From UBA6065 sp036565605 (lineage in GTDB: Bacteria > Patescibacteriota > Minisyncoccia > Phycocordibacterales > UBA6065), in contig DATCXV010000003.1 of assembly GCA_036565605.1 (NCBI GenBank), forward strand, positions 1 through 16,722: a stretch of DNA of 16,722 nucleotides. The letters run 5' to 3'. A program made the translations under genes and the position numbers. Positions 1 to 6,832 of this stretch are shown piece by piece. Every line of letters starts with the position of its first letter. Within the stretch, counting starts at the first letter, position 1. The notes beneath the pieces are model-generated. The model saw nothing but the letters and a program-made list of their open reading frames with translations. It was not told where the DNA came from and made no database searches.

Positions 1-246
1 TCAAAGTTGATGCAACTTGTTGGTCTAAGAGGCTCAATACCGAACGTGTTTCTTCCCCGCAGTGGGGAAGCCTCCGGGGAAGGCTTACGCCTCCGGATTT
101 TGGGCAAAATAAGTTCGAACTTTGTCCAATAGGCCCCGCCAGGAGTTTTAGGGCTTAGACAACGGAGTTCTAAGATGTGTTTATAGAACTTTGAACTCTA
201 TACGAAACATCGTATCAAGAAGAAAAATAGTGCAAAAGCTTACGCA
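1..246. other. Gene-free region with several possible RNA helices
   Basis: I see no convincing gene here. Short complementary segments are dense: AAGTTG/CAACTT (4-9/13-18), CTTCCCC/GGGGAAG (52-58/64-70), the 12-base palindrome at 111-122, CTTAGA/TCTAAG (154-159/169-174) and ATACGA/TCGTAT (200-205/210-215). Two longer-range pairings nest: TCAAAGTT at 1-8 with AACTTTGA at 187-194, and GTCTAAG at 23-29 with CTTAGAC at 154-160. GCCTCCGG occurs twice (70-77, 89-96), and GGGGAAG at 76-82 is a second partner for 52-58. This could be the 3' part of a structured RNA, a dispersed palindromic repeat, or chance. I recognise no known RNA family. A frame open from base 1 to a TAG at 130-132 looks arginine- and glycine-rich and non-protein-like. 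Confidence 0.35.
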
Positions 247-699
247 ATGAGATCAAAAGTTGTGAGTAAAAATCTTGATACCGTCTTAGCGATTTTGAAA
301 AACGAGGTCGACGGCAATGTGTCATGTGCACTCGAGAAAATGGCGAGTGATTATTCAATGACCTGGATGTATCGAGGTAAGGATCTTTTGTTTCCTACAT
401 CTCGGCCAAATGTAAAGGAAAATCTCGAAGAGATTTATCCGATACGCGGAAGGAAATACCGAATTAAGAATACGGCCGAAGGTGAGAATGTGGTAATGGT
501 TGAATTGATCGAAAGCTACTCTGATCCAAAAACAGGACAATTTCATCAAACACCACTCGTTCTCGTTCTTGAAATGGAAGACGGGAAGATTAAAAAAGGA
601 CGGCACTACTGTGATCCTAAACTTTCTTATGAAGACTTGAACGAACAACAATTACAGGAAGGATATAGGAATACGCCTGATAAGTTTGTTATTGAGTAA
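247..699 (+). CDS. NTF2/SnoaL-like small protein
   Basis: This is a 150-residue soluble protein without signal peptide or membrane segment. The layout resembles the NTF2-like (SnoaL/ketosteroid isomerase-type) fold: an N-terminal helical part (about 8-40) containing a conserved-looking tryptophan (W40), then strands, and a C-terminal half with a P-x-TG turn (94-97) followed by LVLVLEMEDGKIKKGRHY (104-121), which is typical of the last hairpin in such proteins. No catalytic residues can be assigned, and NTF2-like proteins range from enzymes to binding modules, so function is unknown. The start is the first ATG in frame and has no Shine-Dalgarno sequence before it. A promoter for the next gene lies inside its last codons. 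Confidence 0.7.
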   Translation: MRSKVVSKNLDTVLAILKNEVDGNVSCALEKMASDYSMTWMYRGKDLLFPTSRPNVKENLEEIYPIRGRKYRIKNTAEGENVVMVELIESYSDPKTGQFHQTPLVLVLEMEDGKIKKGRHYCDPKLSYEDLNEQQLQEGYRNTPDKFVIE

Positions 700-714
700 T
701 TTAGTCTCTATAAT
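686..714 (+). promoter_or_regulatory. Sigma70-type promoter for the zinc-ribbon gene
   Basis: TTGTTA at 686-691 and TATAAT at 709-714 are separated by exactly 17 bases, the best -35/-10 pair in the window. Transcription would start near 721, about nine bases before the ATG at 730, giving an almost leaderless message. The -35 box lies within the 3' end of the NTF2-like gene. Confidence 0.6.
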
Positions 715-729
715 AGTTTCACTTCAATT

Positions 730-885
730 ATGGCAATCTCTCCTTCATGTGATAAATGTGGCAAAGAGCTTCTTGAATTCGGAGCGATTTTGTTGAGCCC
801 TCCAAGCCCTGATAACAAAGTGGATAAATTCCACATCTGCAAATCCTGTTATGATGAGTTCTTGAAAGAATTGAAGCCTCGTTAA
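730..885 (+). CDS. Small zinc-ribbon protein (51 aa)
   Basis: This short gene encodes a 51-residue protein with two CxxC knuckles: C7-x2-C10 (CDKC) and C37-x2-C40 (CKSC), 26 residues apart. That is a standard treble-clef or zinc-ribbon arrangement for one structural zinc. Between them lies a hydrophobic strand (EFGAILL) and a PPSPDN turn, and the C-terminus is a charged helix. Similar stand-alone mini zinc ribbons are common in Patescibacteria, as far as I recall, but their role is unknown; nucleic-acid or protein binding is the usual guess. The start is supported by the promoter at 686-714, which places the transcript start about nine bases upstream. The next gene begins 13 bases after the stop, so the two are probably co-transcribed. 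Confidence 0.75.
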   Translation: MAISPSCDKCGKELLEFGAILLSPPSPDNKVDKFHICKSCYDEFLKELKPR

Positions 886-898
886 TCGTAATACATAT

Positions 899-1729
899 AT
901 GAGAACAAAATACATCATTGAAATCATAGCGATAGCGATTCTCATTATTATCGGTGTGGCATATTTCTCGAGCAAGGGAATGAGAGAAGGCGCAGTTGAT
1001 ACAGACAACAACAGTAATACCTCATCTTCGATTGTGCACAATGACGAAGAAAGAGATATTGAAGCGACTGTTGTCGCTTTCGGTTCTCATCTGAAGAATG
1101 TCTCGATCCTTGCTATCGGATCTGATGCTGCGGCGGAAATGGAGCGAGAGTATGCTCCGTATGTCGCTCCAGAACTGCTTGCTTTGTGGAAGGCGGACCG
1201 ATCAATTGCCTTGGGTCGCGAAACATCGAATCCGTATCCGGACAGTATGTATGTTGTGTCGATAACAAAGAATGCGAATGGGTCGTATACGGTCGAGACA
1301 AATGTGATCGAGACCACGACTACTAATCAGAAAGAAGTTGCCGGTGTCTATCCGGTAACACTCACGCTCGAACAGCGTCAGGCAGCGAATGGTACGTCGG
1401 CGTGGATGATTACGAAAGCTGTGAAGGGAGAGCGTGGAACCTTGCCTCAGCGTGTCACCATGACGGGTGTGTACACCTGTCTTCTTCACAGCAATACGAC
1501 CGGACCGCAGACTATGGAATGTGCCGAAGGATTCCGTTCTGACGACGGTCCGACTTATGCTTTGGATGGAAGCCTTGCCGCATCCACACAAACGATCGAC
1601 CTTGTCCGTTCGGGTGTTCAGGTGCGTGTAGAAGGACTGCTTACGCCAGTTGAAATGCTTTCAACAAATCAGTGGCAGAAGTACCAAATGAACGGTGTGC
1701 TGTCGGTGACTTCGGCTGAACGAATCTAG
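899..1729 (+). CDS. Membrane-anchored protein with NTF2-like and Cys-containing C-terminal domains
   Basis: This 276-residue protein has a single N-terminal membrane segment (about 5-24) and then a polar Asn/Ser/Asp-rich linker (31-50), so most of it should lie outside the membrane. Residues 51-178 look like an NTF2-like domain of the kind found in bacterial lipoproteins, with a YAPYVAPELLALW stretch (85-97), a PYPDS turn (112-116) and a C-terminal AWMITK strand (168-173). Residues 184-276 form a second, beta-rich domain with C194 and C208 around the segment GPQTMECAEGF (202-212), possibly OB-like. I recall similar segments in unnamed Patescibacteria proteins, but no function. It probably shares a transcript with the zinc-ribbon gene. 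It is convergent with comF; one base separates the stops, and its terminator lies inside comF. Confidence 0.7.
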   Translation: MRTKYIIEIIAIAILIIIGVAYFSSKGMREGAVDTDNNSNTSSSIVHNDEERDIEATVVAFGSHLKNVSILAIGSDAAAEMEREYAPYVAPELLALWKADRSIALGRETSNPYPDSMYVVSITKNANGSYTVETNVIETTTTNQKEVAGVYPVTLTLEQRQAANGTSAWMITKAVKGERGTLPQRVTMTGVYTCLLHSNTTGPQTMECAEGFRSDDGPTYALDGSLAASTQTIDLVRSGVQVRVEGLLTPVEMLSTNQWQKYQMNGVLSVTSAERI

Positions 1730-1730
1730 T

Positions 1731-2384
1731 TTAATAGGCAAGTGCAAGTAAGATGACCTGCGTCGCTCCTGCATCAAGCAGGAGCGACTTTGTTTCATGA
1801 AGGGTCGCGCCGGTGGTAACAATGTCGTCGAAGACGATGATCGTTTTGTCCCGCACTGCATCAGGCAGACGGATCGCAAACGATCCACGCAGGCGTTCCA
1901 GTCGTTCTGTGCGCGAGTGGCCGACCTGGTCTCCGGTTTCGCGAATCTTTGTCAGTGTGTCGGTACAGACGGGAATGGTTTGAAGCTGCGCGGTCATAAG
2001 TTCGCACTGATTCCATCCGCGCTCTCGTCGCTTTTTATTTGAAATGGGAATCGGGACAAGCAGATCTGCTTTTGTCTCTGTCAAAACTTCTGTAAGAAAT
2101 CTGTCGAGAATGCTTCCAAGGAGCGTTGCGATTTTCATATTTCGTCGATCCTTTAATTCGACAAGGGCTTTTTTCACGATGGGGGAATGATAGGGTAAAA
2201 AGGCTGTGACGCCGTCGGGTACGCGCCGCACCTTGCCATATTCTTCGTGTTTATTATCACGAAAAGATAGGGCCTCTGCTGTGAATTCTTCGACAGACAT
2301 GCCTTCAATACGCCGTATTTCCGGATCTGGTGGAGCAATTGTATCAAGCGCATATTGCCATGCTGCGGCAAAGAGCTTTTTCAT
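1731..2384 (-). CDS. comF: ComF-family phosphoribosyltransferase-like protein
   Basis: This 217-residue protein has the hallmarks of the ComF/GntX family: PIPISNKKRRERGWNQ (111-126), VGHSRTERLERLRGSF (154-169) and the PRPP-binding loop IIVFDDIVTTGATL (182-195). ComF proteins are needed for natural transformation in several bacteria, at a step linked to handling incoming single-stranded DNA; the chemical reaction is not established. Classical ComF begins with a four-cysteine zinc finger. Here the first 60 residues contain no cysteine at all, so that module is missing or replaced. Its ATG is only 27 bases from the pilM ATG on the opposite strand, and the two share a divergent promoter. Pairing with pilus genes supports a DNA-uptake role, which is inference. 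Confidence 0.88.
   Translation of the reverse strand: MKKLFAAAWQYALDTIAPPDPEIRRIEGMSVEEFTAEALSFRDNKHEEYGKVRRVPDGVTAFLPYHSPIVKKALVELKDRRNMKIATLLGSILDRFLTEVLTETKADLLVPIPISNKKRRERGWNQCELMTAQLQTIPVCTDTLTKIRETGDQVGHSRTERLERLRGSFAIRLPDAVRDKTIIVFDDIVTTGATLHETKSLLLDAGATQVILLALAY
1762..1795 (+). terminator. Rho-independent terminator embedded in the comF coding sequence
   Basis: A perfect 11-base-pair stem, GTCGCTCCTGC (1762-1772) with GCAGGAGCGAC (1778-1788), encloses the loop ATCAA and is followed by TTTGTTT (1789-1795). The U-rich tail is on the plus strand, so it would end the transcript of the gene at 899-1729, 33 bases after its stop. The same bases are codons for about residues 200-207 of comF on the other strand. 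Confidence 0.8.
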
Positions 2385-2396
2385 ATGGATGAAGCA

Positions 2397-2406
2397 TATT
2401 ATACTG
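2397..2406. promoter_or_regulatory. Overlapping divergent -10 elements for comF and pilM
   Basis: The 27-base comF-pilM gap holds a near-symmetrical AT core. On the minus strand it reads TATAAT (2403 to 2398), placing the comF transcript start about seven bases before its ATG. On the plus strand the same bases read TATTAT (2397-2402) or TATACT (2400-2405); the latter predicts a start near 2412, the pilM ATG itself, so a leaderless mRNA. No good -35 is seen in either direction. Confidence 0.55.
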
Positions 2407-2411
2407 TCTGT

Positions 2412-3542
2412 ATGTCTCTCTTTGGCGACCTGTTTACAAAGAAGGGCGAAAGCGTTCTGGGCATCGATATCGGCTCATCGTCGATCAAGGTCGTGCAGCT
2501 GCGTAGAAAAGCTGGCAAAGCGGTGTTGGAAACATATGGCGAACTTTCTCTGGGTCCTTATGCGGGTGTCGAGATTGGTCGCGCTACGCAACTGCCCGTC
2601 GAGAAAATTGTCGCAGCTCTGAGAGACCTTCTTAAAGAAGCGAACACGACCACAAAATCCTGTGGCATTTCTATCGGTGCATCATCGTCGCTTCTTTCAT
2701 TCATTCGAATGCCGACCATGGATCAGAAACAGCTTGCAACTATGATCCCGATCGAGGCGCGCAAATATATTCCGGTACCGATCACCGAAGTGGCGCTCGA
2801 CTGGTGGATTGTTCCGCGTGAAGAAAACAGTATTTCTGAATTCGAGAAAGCGCCAACGGCGACGCAAGTGAAAGAAGCACAGACGGCGGCCCAAAAAGGG
2901 GTCGATGTACTTTTGGTCGTAATCCACAATGACGTTCTGTCGCGTTTGAACCAGATCGCTCAGGGAACACAGATTACGCCATCATTTTTCGAAATTGAAA
3001 TTTGGAGTTCGATGCGCTCGGCGGTCGATCAGTCGCTTGAACCGGTTATGGTCTTTGATATGGGCGCCGCATCCACAAAGCTGTATGTGATCGAACGCGG
3101 GATCTTGCGTTCGTCTCATACGATTAACCGTGGCTCGCAAGATCTTACGCTTGCCCTGTCACAGTCGATGGGTCTTTCGATCGGCGATGCCGAACACATG
3201 AAGCGCACAGTCGGGATTTCCCAAGATGACGAACACAAAGCCCAGCGCGAGGTGTTTGAACTCAATCTTGATTATGTGTTCTCGGAAACCAACCGGGTTA
3301 TCAGCGGTTACGAACACAAATATGGCAAGCCGATTTCCAAAGTGATTCTAACGGGCGGCGGATCGCTTCTGAAGGGATTTTTAGACCTTGCACGCAAGAA
3401 ATTCCAGACCGAAATTGTTCTGGGAGACCCTTTCAGTAAATGCGAGGCTCCGGCATTCCTTGAACCGGTTCTGCGCACTGCTGGACCCGAGTTCGCTGTG
3501 GCGATCGGCATCGCGTTACGTAAGTTACAAGAGAATGAATAG
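2412..3542 (+). CDS. pilM: Type IV pilus assembly ATPase-like protein PilM
   Basis: PilM is the cytoplasmic actin-like (FtsA-like) protein that binds ATP and the N-terminal tail of PilN. All three nucleotide-binding segments of the actin fold are visible: GIDIGSSSIKVVQL (17-30, phosphate 1), VFDMGAASTKLYVIERG (214-230, phosphate 2) and ILTGGGSLLKGF (312-323, adenosine). The family segment IEARKYIPVPITEVALDWW lies at 114-132. At 376 residues it is of normal length, with a polar insertion at about 135-163. I chose the ATG at 2412 because it places the first strand correctly and sits at the predicted transcript start. A frame continues upstream to ATG 2385 and TTG 2355, but those starts would overlap the divergent promoter and add an atypical cysteine-rich tail. 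Confidence 0.92.
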   Translation: MSLFGDLFTKKGESVLGIDIGSSSIKVVQLRRKAGKAVLETYGELSLGPYAGVEIGRATQLPVEKIVAALRDLLKEANTTTKSCGISIGASSSLLSFIRMPTMDQKQLATMIPIEARKYIPVPITEVALDWWIVPREENSISEFEKAPTATQVKEAQTAAQKGVDVLLVVIHNDVLSRLNQIAQGTQITPSFFEIEIWSSMRSAVDQSLEPVMVFDMGAASTKLYVIERGILRSSHTINRGSQDLTLALSQSMGLSIGDAEHMKRTVGISQDDEHKAQREVFELNLDYVFSETNRVISGYEHKYGKPISKVILTGGGSLLKGFLDLARKKFQTEIVLGDPFSKCEAPAFLEPVLRTAGPEFAVAIGIALRKLQENE

Positions 3543-3584
3543 CATGTGGGGATAGCGGACGTCTACGATCGAAGAGACAGGTAG

Positions 3585-3590
3585 TATAAT
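3585..3590 (+). promoter_or_regulatory. Putative internal promoter (-10) before pilN
   Basis: The 65-base gap between pilM and pilN contains a perfect TATAAT at 3585-3590. Transcription would start near 3597, about ten bases before the pilN ATG. No convincing -35 is seen 16-19 bases upstream. If active, it would let pilN onward be expressed independently of pilM. Confidence 0.45.
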
Positions 3591-3607
3591 AAAAGACAAG
3601 TTCTTCT

Positions 3608-4195
3608 ATGAATCCCGAGAATCACGCCTCGTTCATACCGAAAAAGCCGATCATGGCCGCGCCGGGTCGCACTACGGCTTCGATCGCGCTCTTTCCGCTC
3701 CTTGCTTGGACGCTTTTTATCGTGGCCGTTGCTTTGTCCGGCGCGGCATATCTGTATAAAGGTCTTGTTGACAAGCAAATCGCTGACGATAAAGCATCGC
3801 TTGAACGCGCCAAAGATGCTTTTGATCCGGGACTCATTGATCAGTTGATCCGTTTGGATTCGCGTCTAACTACAGGCAAGACACTGTTGGGAAGCCACTT
3901 GGCTGTCACACCGCTGTTTGATTTCATTTCTTCAATTACCTTGCGATCGGTGAGGTTTAAAGATTTCGATTTCGCCTATCTGGCACCAGACAAAATCAAA
4001 CTGTCGATGAAAGGGGAGGCGCTTTCATATGCAGCGGTCGCCTTACAGTCTGACGTTTTTTCGGCTCAGAAAGGCCTTTCAGACACATTGCTTTCCGACA
4101 TGGCGCTTGATCCGTCTGGCATGGTGACGTTCAGCGTTACGACGCTTGTATCGCCGTCGATTGTCACCTATAACGCTTCGTCTACCGAACCATAA
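3608..4195 (+). CDS. pilN: Type IV pilus inner-membrane protein PilN
   Basis: PilN links cytoplasmic PilM to the periplasmic PilO. The 195-residue protein has a cytoplasmic tail (1-24), one membrane helix (about 26-50), a coiled-coil-like charged helix (52-92) and a C-terminal alpha/beta domain (about 98-185) of ferredoxin-like type, with SVRFKDFDFAYL at 114-125. In classical PilN the tail carries an INLLP-type PilM-binding motif. Here the only comparable element is ASFIPKKP (7-14), which may play that part. The stop is followed directly by the pilO ATG with no gap, and no Shine-Dalgarno sequence is present. Sequence identity to model PilN is low; the assignment rests on size, topology and position between pilM and pilO. 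Confidence 0.82.
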   Translation: MNPENHASFIPKKPIMAAPGRTTASIALFPLLAWTLFIVAVALSGAAYLYKGLVDKQIADDKASLERAKDAFDPGLIDQLIRLDSRLTTGKTLLGSHLAVTPLFDFISSITLRSVRFKDFDFAYLAPDKIKLSMKGEALSYAAVALQSDVFSAQKGLSDTLLSDMALDPSGMVTFSVTTLVSPSIVTYNASSTEP

Positions 4196-4732
4196 ATGAG
4201 CACTATTATTTCCATTCTTATAATGATTGCGTCGATCGGCCTTTTCTTCGGCTTTATTGATCCGACGTACGGCAAGATTCGTGAAGCTCGCGTTGACAAG
4301 CTTAACTATGATCGTGCTTTGGATAATTCCGAGCAGCTTCGTGCCGAGCGTGACAAATTGCTTTCGAAATTTAATGCCATAAAGCCGGCGGATCTTGAAG
4401 ATCTTGAAAAGTTTCTGCCGGATAATATCGATAACGTCCGCCTGATTATCGATATCGACGAGATGGCGAAACAGTATGGTATGCGCATCAGAAATTTCAA
4501 GGCGGATGCGAACGAAACATCGACGGCGATCGGCAAGGATGCATCGAACTATGGCACACTTACGTTATCGTTCTCGACCTCGGCGCAATACCAGACTTTC
4601 CTTGCATTCATGCACACTCTGGAAAAAAGCTTGCGCCTTATTGATGTAACGGCGATCGATTTCGCTGCTCCAGCAAATGGGGGAAGCTTGTATGATTATT
4701 CCGTGACGATCAAGACGTATTGGCTTAAATAG
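4196..4732 (+). CDS. pilO: Type IV pilus inner-membrane protein PilO
   Basis: PilO pairs with PilN in the inner-membrane alignment complex. The 178-residue protein starts with a membrane helix (about 3-21) and a very short cytoplasmic tail, continues with a coiled coil (26-60, rich in Lys, Glu, Arg and Leu) and ends with an alpha/beta domain. The segment LEDLEKFLPDNIDNVRLIIDI (67-87) and the strand-forming GTLTLSFSTSAQYQTFLAFM (120-139) match the usual PilO pattern: the FLP motif leading into the globular domain, then the helix that follows the first strand. Its ATG abuts the pilN TAA, so translation is probably coupled. The assignment is by topology and order as well as these motifs. Confidence 0.85.
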   Translation: MSTIISILIMIASIGLFFGFIDPTYGKIREARVDKLNYDRALDNSEQLRAERDKLLSKFNAIKPADLEDLEKFLPDNIDNVRLIIDIDEMAKQYGMRIRNFKADANETSTAIGKDASNYGTLTLSFSTSAQYQTFLAFMHTLEKSLRLIDVTAIDFAAPANGGSLYDYSVTIKTYWLK

Positions 4733-4741
4733 ACCATTGCC

Positions 4742-5113
4742 ATGCAAAACACTTCTCACAGCGCGCGAAATCTTATCATCATACTGGTTGTGTTGATCAT
4801 TATCGGTGCGGCAGGCTATTTCTATGCCGGTCGTGATCAGGCACCGGATGATTTGCTTACTTCTGCACCAGTCGATGGTATGGCAGCGGGTGCGGTCGAG
4901 GGTGATCTTCTTCCTGCGCTTTTGCAGCTTAAAAAACTGCGTCTTGATGACACAATCTTTAGCGACGCTTCATTTACATCGCTTGTTGATTCTGGACAGA
5001 CTTTGGCGCCTCAGCCCCAAGGTCGTCCGAATCCGTTTGCGCCTATTGATGCATCATCACTTTCCTCTGAATCATCAAGTGTCTCGTCTGGGTCCACCGG
5101 TTCGACTCTTTAA
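4742..5113 (+). CDS. Membrane-anchored PilP-like linker of the pilus operon
   Basis: This 123-residue protein sits between pilO and pilB, with nine-base gaps on both sides. It has an N-terminal membrane helix (about 10-28), a short extracytoplasmic stretch with KKLRLDDTIFSDASFTSLVD (64-83), a GRPNPFAPI motif (94-102) and a Ser-rich tail (105-123). The R-x-N/D-P-F element recalls the (R)DPF motif at the start of the secretin-binding HR region of PilP and GspC, but the rest of that domain is missing. In the gene order pilM-N-O-P it occupies the pilP position. I infer a reduced PilP analogue or an alignment-complex accessory for a pilus without a secretin. It is not a lipoprotein: there is no lipobox cysteine. 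Confidence 0.6.
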   Translation: MQNTSHSARNLIIILVVLIIIGAAGYFYAGRDQAPDDLLTSAPVDGMAAGAVEGDLLPALLQLKKLRLDDTIFSDASFTSLVDSGQTLAPQPQGRPNPFAPIDASSLSSESSSVSSGSTGSTL

Positions 5114-5122
5114 CTTTAATTC

Positions 5123-6832
5123 ATGAATCTGCTCGACATACTCGTTGCAAAGAAAGCGATCGAGAAGAAGGACGCCGTGTCCATCTCGGAAGAAGCGCGT
5201 CAGACTGGCGCGCCGCTGGAAGCGATCCTTAAAAAGAAGGGTATAAAAGAGCCAGACATACTGGCTGCCAAAGGTGAAATAGCTGGAGTTCCTGTGCGAT
5301 CGCTTAAAGATCAGACGATTCCGTTCGATATTCTTAAATACATTCCAGAAGAATCGGCTCAGCATTATCGATTCATTCCGCTTTCGGTCAAACAGAATGT
5401 GCTTGAAGTGGGCGTTGTCGATCCGGATGATATTGAAGCGCGCGATGCGTTGAACTTTATCGCCTCAAAGGCGAACATGCCGTTCAAAGTCTTTCTTATT
5501 TCTGAAGAAGATTTTAATCAGGCGCTTGATTTCTATAAGGGTCTTTCTGGCGAAGTGACCAAGGCTCTCGACGAGCTTGAGACTGACATCGCAGATGTTG
5601 GATCAGAAGGCGAAGCTCCGACACATGTAACGAAGCAAGGCGAGACCACCATCATGGAAGACGCTCCGGTGACCAAGATCGTGGCGACTGTTCTGCGCTA
5701 TGCCGTCGAAGGTGGCGCTTCCGACGTACACATCGAGCGCATGTCCGACAAAGTTCGCGTTCGTTTTCGTGTCGATGGTGATCTTCACACTTCGCTTGTT
5801 CTGCCGATCAAAGTTCATGATGCTGTGGTTGCACGTATTAAGATTTTGTCGAATATGAAACTCGACGAAAAGCGTAAGCCGCAAGACGGTCGCTTTTCAG
5901 CGCGCATCGAAGGTCGCAAGATCGACTTCCGTGTTTCTACATTCCCGGCATACTACGGCGAAAAGGTGGTGATGCGTATTCTTGACCAGGAAAAGGGCGT
6001 CAAAAAGCTCGAAGACATCGGTTTTTCTCAGTCGAACCTTGAAGCGATTCGCCGTGCTATGGCCAAGCCATACGGATTGATTCTTATTTCCGGTCCGACC
6101 GGTTCCGGTAAGTCGACGACGCTGTATTCGATGCTGAACGAGATCAATGACGAAACCAAAAACGTCTTGTCGCTGGAAGACCCGGTTGAATATAACATGG
6201 AAGGCGTGTCGCAATCGCAGGTCCGTCCCGAAATCGGATACACCTTCGCATCAGGTCTTCGTACGACCTTGCGTCAGGACCCGGACATCATCATGGTGGG
6301 CGAGATCCGTGACAAGGAAACTGCACAGCTTGCGATTCAAGCTGCACTCACCGGTCACTTGGTGCTTTCGACCATCCACACCAACACAGCTATCGGTGTT
6401 ATCCCACGTCTTATCGACATGGGTGTTGACCCGTACCTCATTGCGCCGACACTGGTCTTGGCTATGGCCCAGCGTCTGGTGTCCAAGATCTGTGAAGGTG
6501 GGGAAGAATTGCCTTTTGACGGTGCAATCAAGATGATGACCGAAAAGCAGTTCTCGGATTTGTCGCCTGAATACAAAAAAGATATTCAATTCCCGAAAAC
6601 TGTCCTTGAAGCACGTCCATCAACGACCTGTCCGAACGGTACCCGCGGGCGTATGGCTGTTTCTGAAGTAGTGGAAAAGGATAAGGAGCTGGAGCGTCTC
6701 ATTCTCGCAAATACCGGCGAAAACGAACTATTCAAATATTGTCGTGGCAAAGGCATGCTTACTATGCGTGAAGACGCCATACTTAAAGCATTCAAGGGCG
6801 AAATTCCGTGGAGCGAAGTAAATAAATTGTAA
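5123..6832 (+). CDS. pilB: Type IV pilus extension ATPase PilB
   Basis: PilB is the hexameric cytoplasmic ATPase that drives pilin polymerisation through PilC. The 569-residue protein has the N-terminal GspE/PilB domain (about 1-150) and a core with SDVHIE (200-205), Walker A GPTGSGKST (324-332), Asp box LEDPVEY (351-357), Walker B with catalytic glutamate DPDIIMVGEIRD (386-397) and His box TGHLVLSTIHTN (410-421). All key residues are intact. Oddly, the C-terminal zinc site is lost: where GspE/PilB usually has two CxxC pairs, only single cysteines remain at about C457 and C503 (TTCPNGTRGR). The stop TAA shares its last base with the ATG of the next gene (TAATG), so the two are translationally coupled. 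Confidence 0.96.
   Translation: MNLLDILVAKKAIEKKDAVSISEEARQTGAPLEAILKKKGIKEPDILAAKGEIAGVPVRSLKDQTIPFDILKYIPEESAQHYRFIPLSVKQNVLEVGVVDPDDIEARDALNFIASKANMPFKVFLISEEDFNQALDFYKGLSGEVTKALDELETDIADVGSEGEAPTHVTKQGETTIMEDAPVTKIVATVLRYAVEGGASDVHIERMSDKVRVRFRVDGDLHTSLVLPIKVHDAVVARIKILSNMKLDEKRKPQDGRFSARIEGRKIDFRVSTFPAYYGEKVVMRILDQEKGVKKLEDIGFSQSNLEAIRRAMAKPYGLILISGPTGSGKSTTLYSMLNEINDETKNVLSLEDPVEYNMEGVSQSQVRPEIGYTFASGLRTTLRQDPDIIMVGEIRDKETAQLAIQAALTGHLVLSTIHTNTAIGVIPRLIDMGVDPYLIAPTLVLAMAQRLVSKICEGGEELPFDGAIKMMTEKQFSDLSPEYKKDIQFPKTVLEARPSTTCPNGTRGRMAVSEVVEKDKELERLILANTGENELFKYCRGKGMLTMREDAILKAFKGEIPWSEVNKL

Noticed and set aside
1..132. Frame open from the window edge to TAG at 130-132, possible end of an upstream gene
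   Set aside because: The translation across the hairpin repeats is Gly/Arg/Leu-rich with no recognisable domain, and the DNA is better explained by palindromic structure. An upstream gene cannot be excluded.
2355..2411. Longer pilM start (TTG 2355 or ATG 2385)
   Set aside because: These would overlap or abut comF and the shared promoter, and add a tail absent from the family; ATG 2412 fits the fold and the -10 box.
5603..5884. Long minus-strand open frames inside pilB and other pilus genes
   Set aside because: They are antisense shadows of strongly recognised genes, with no domain, promoter or neighbour support.
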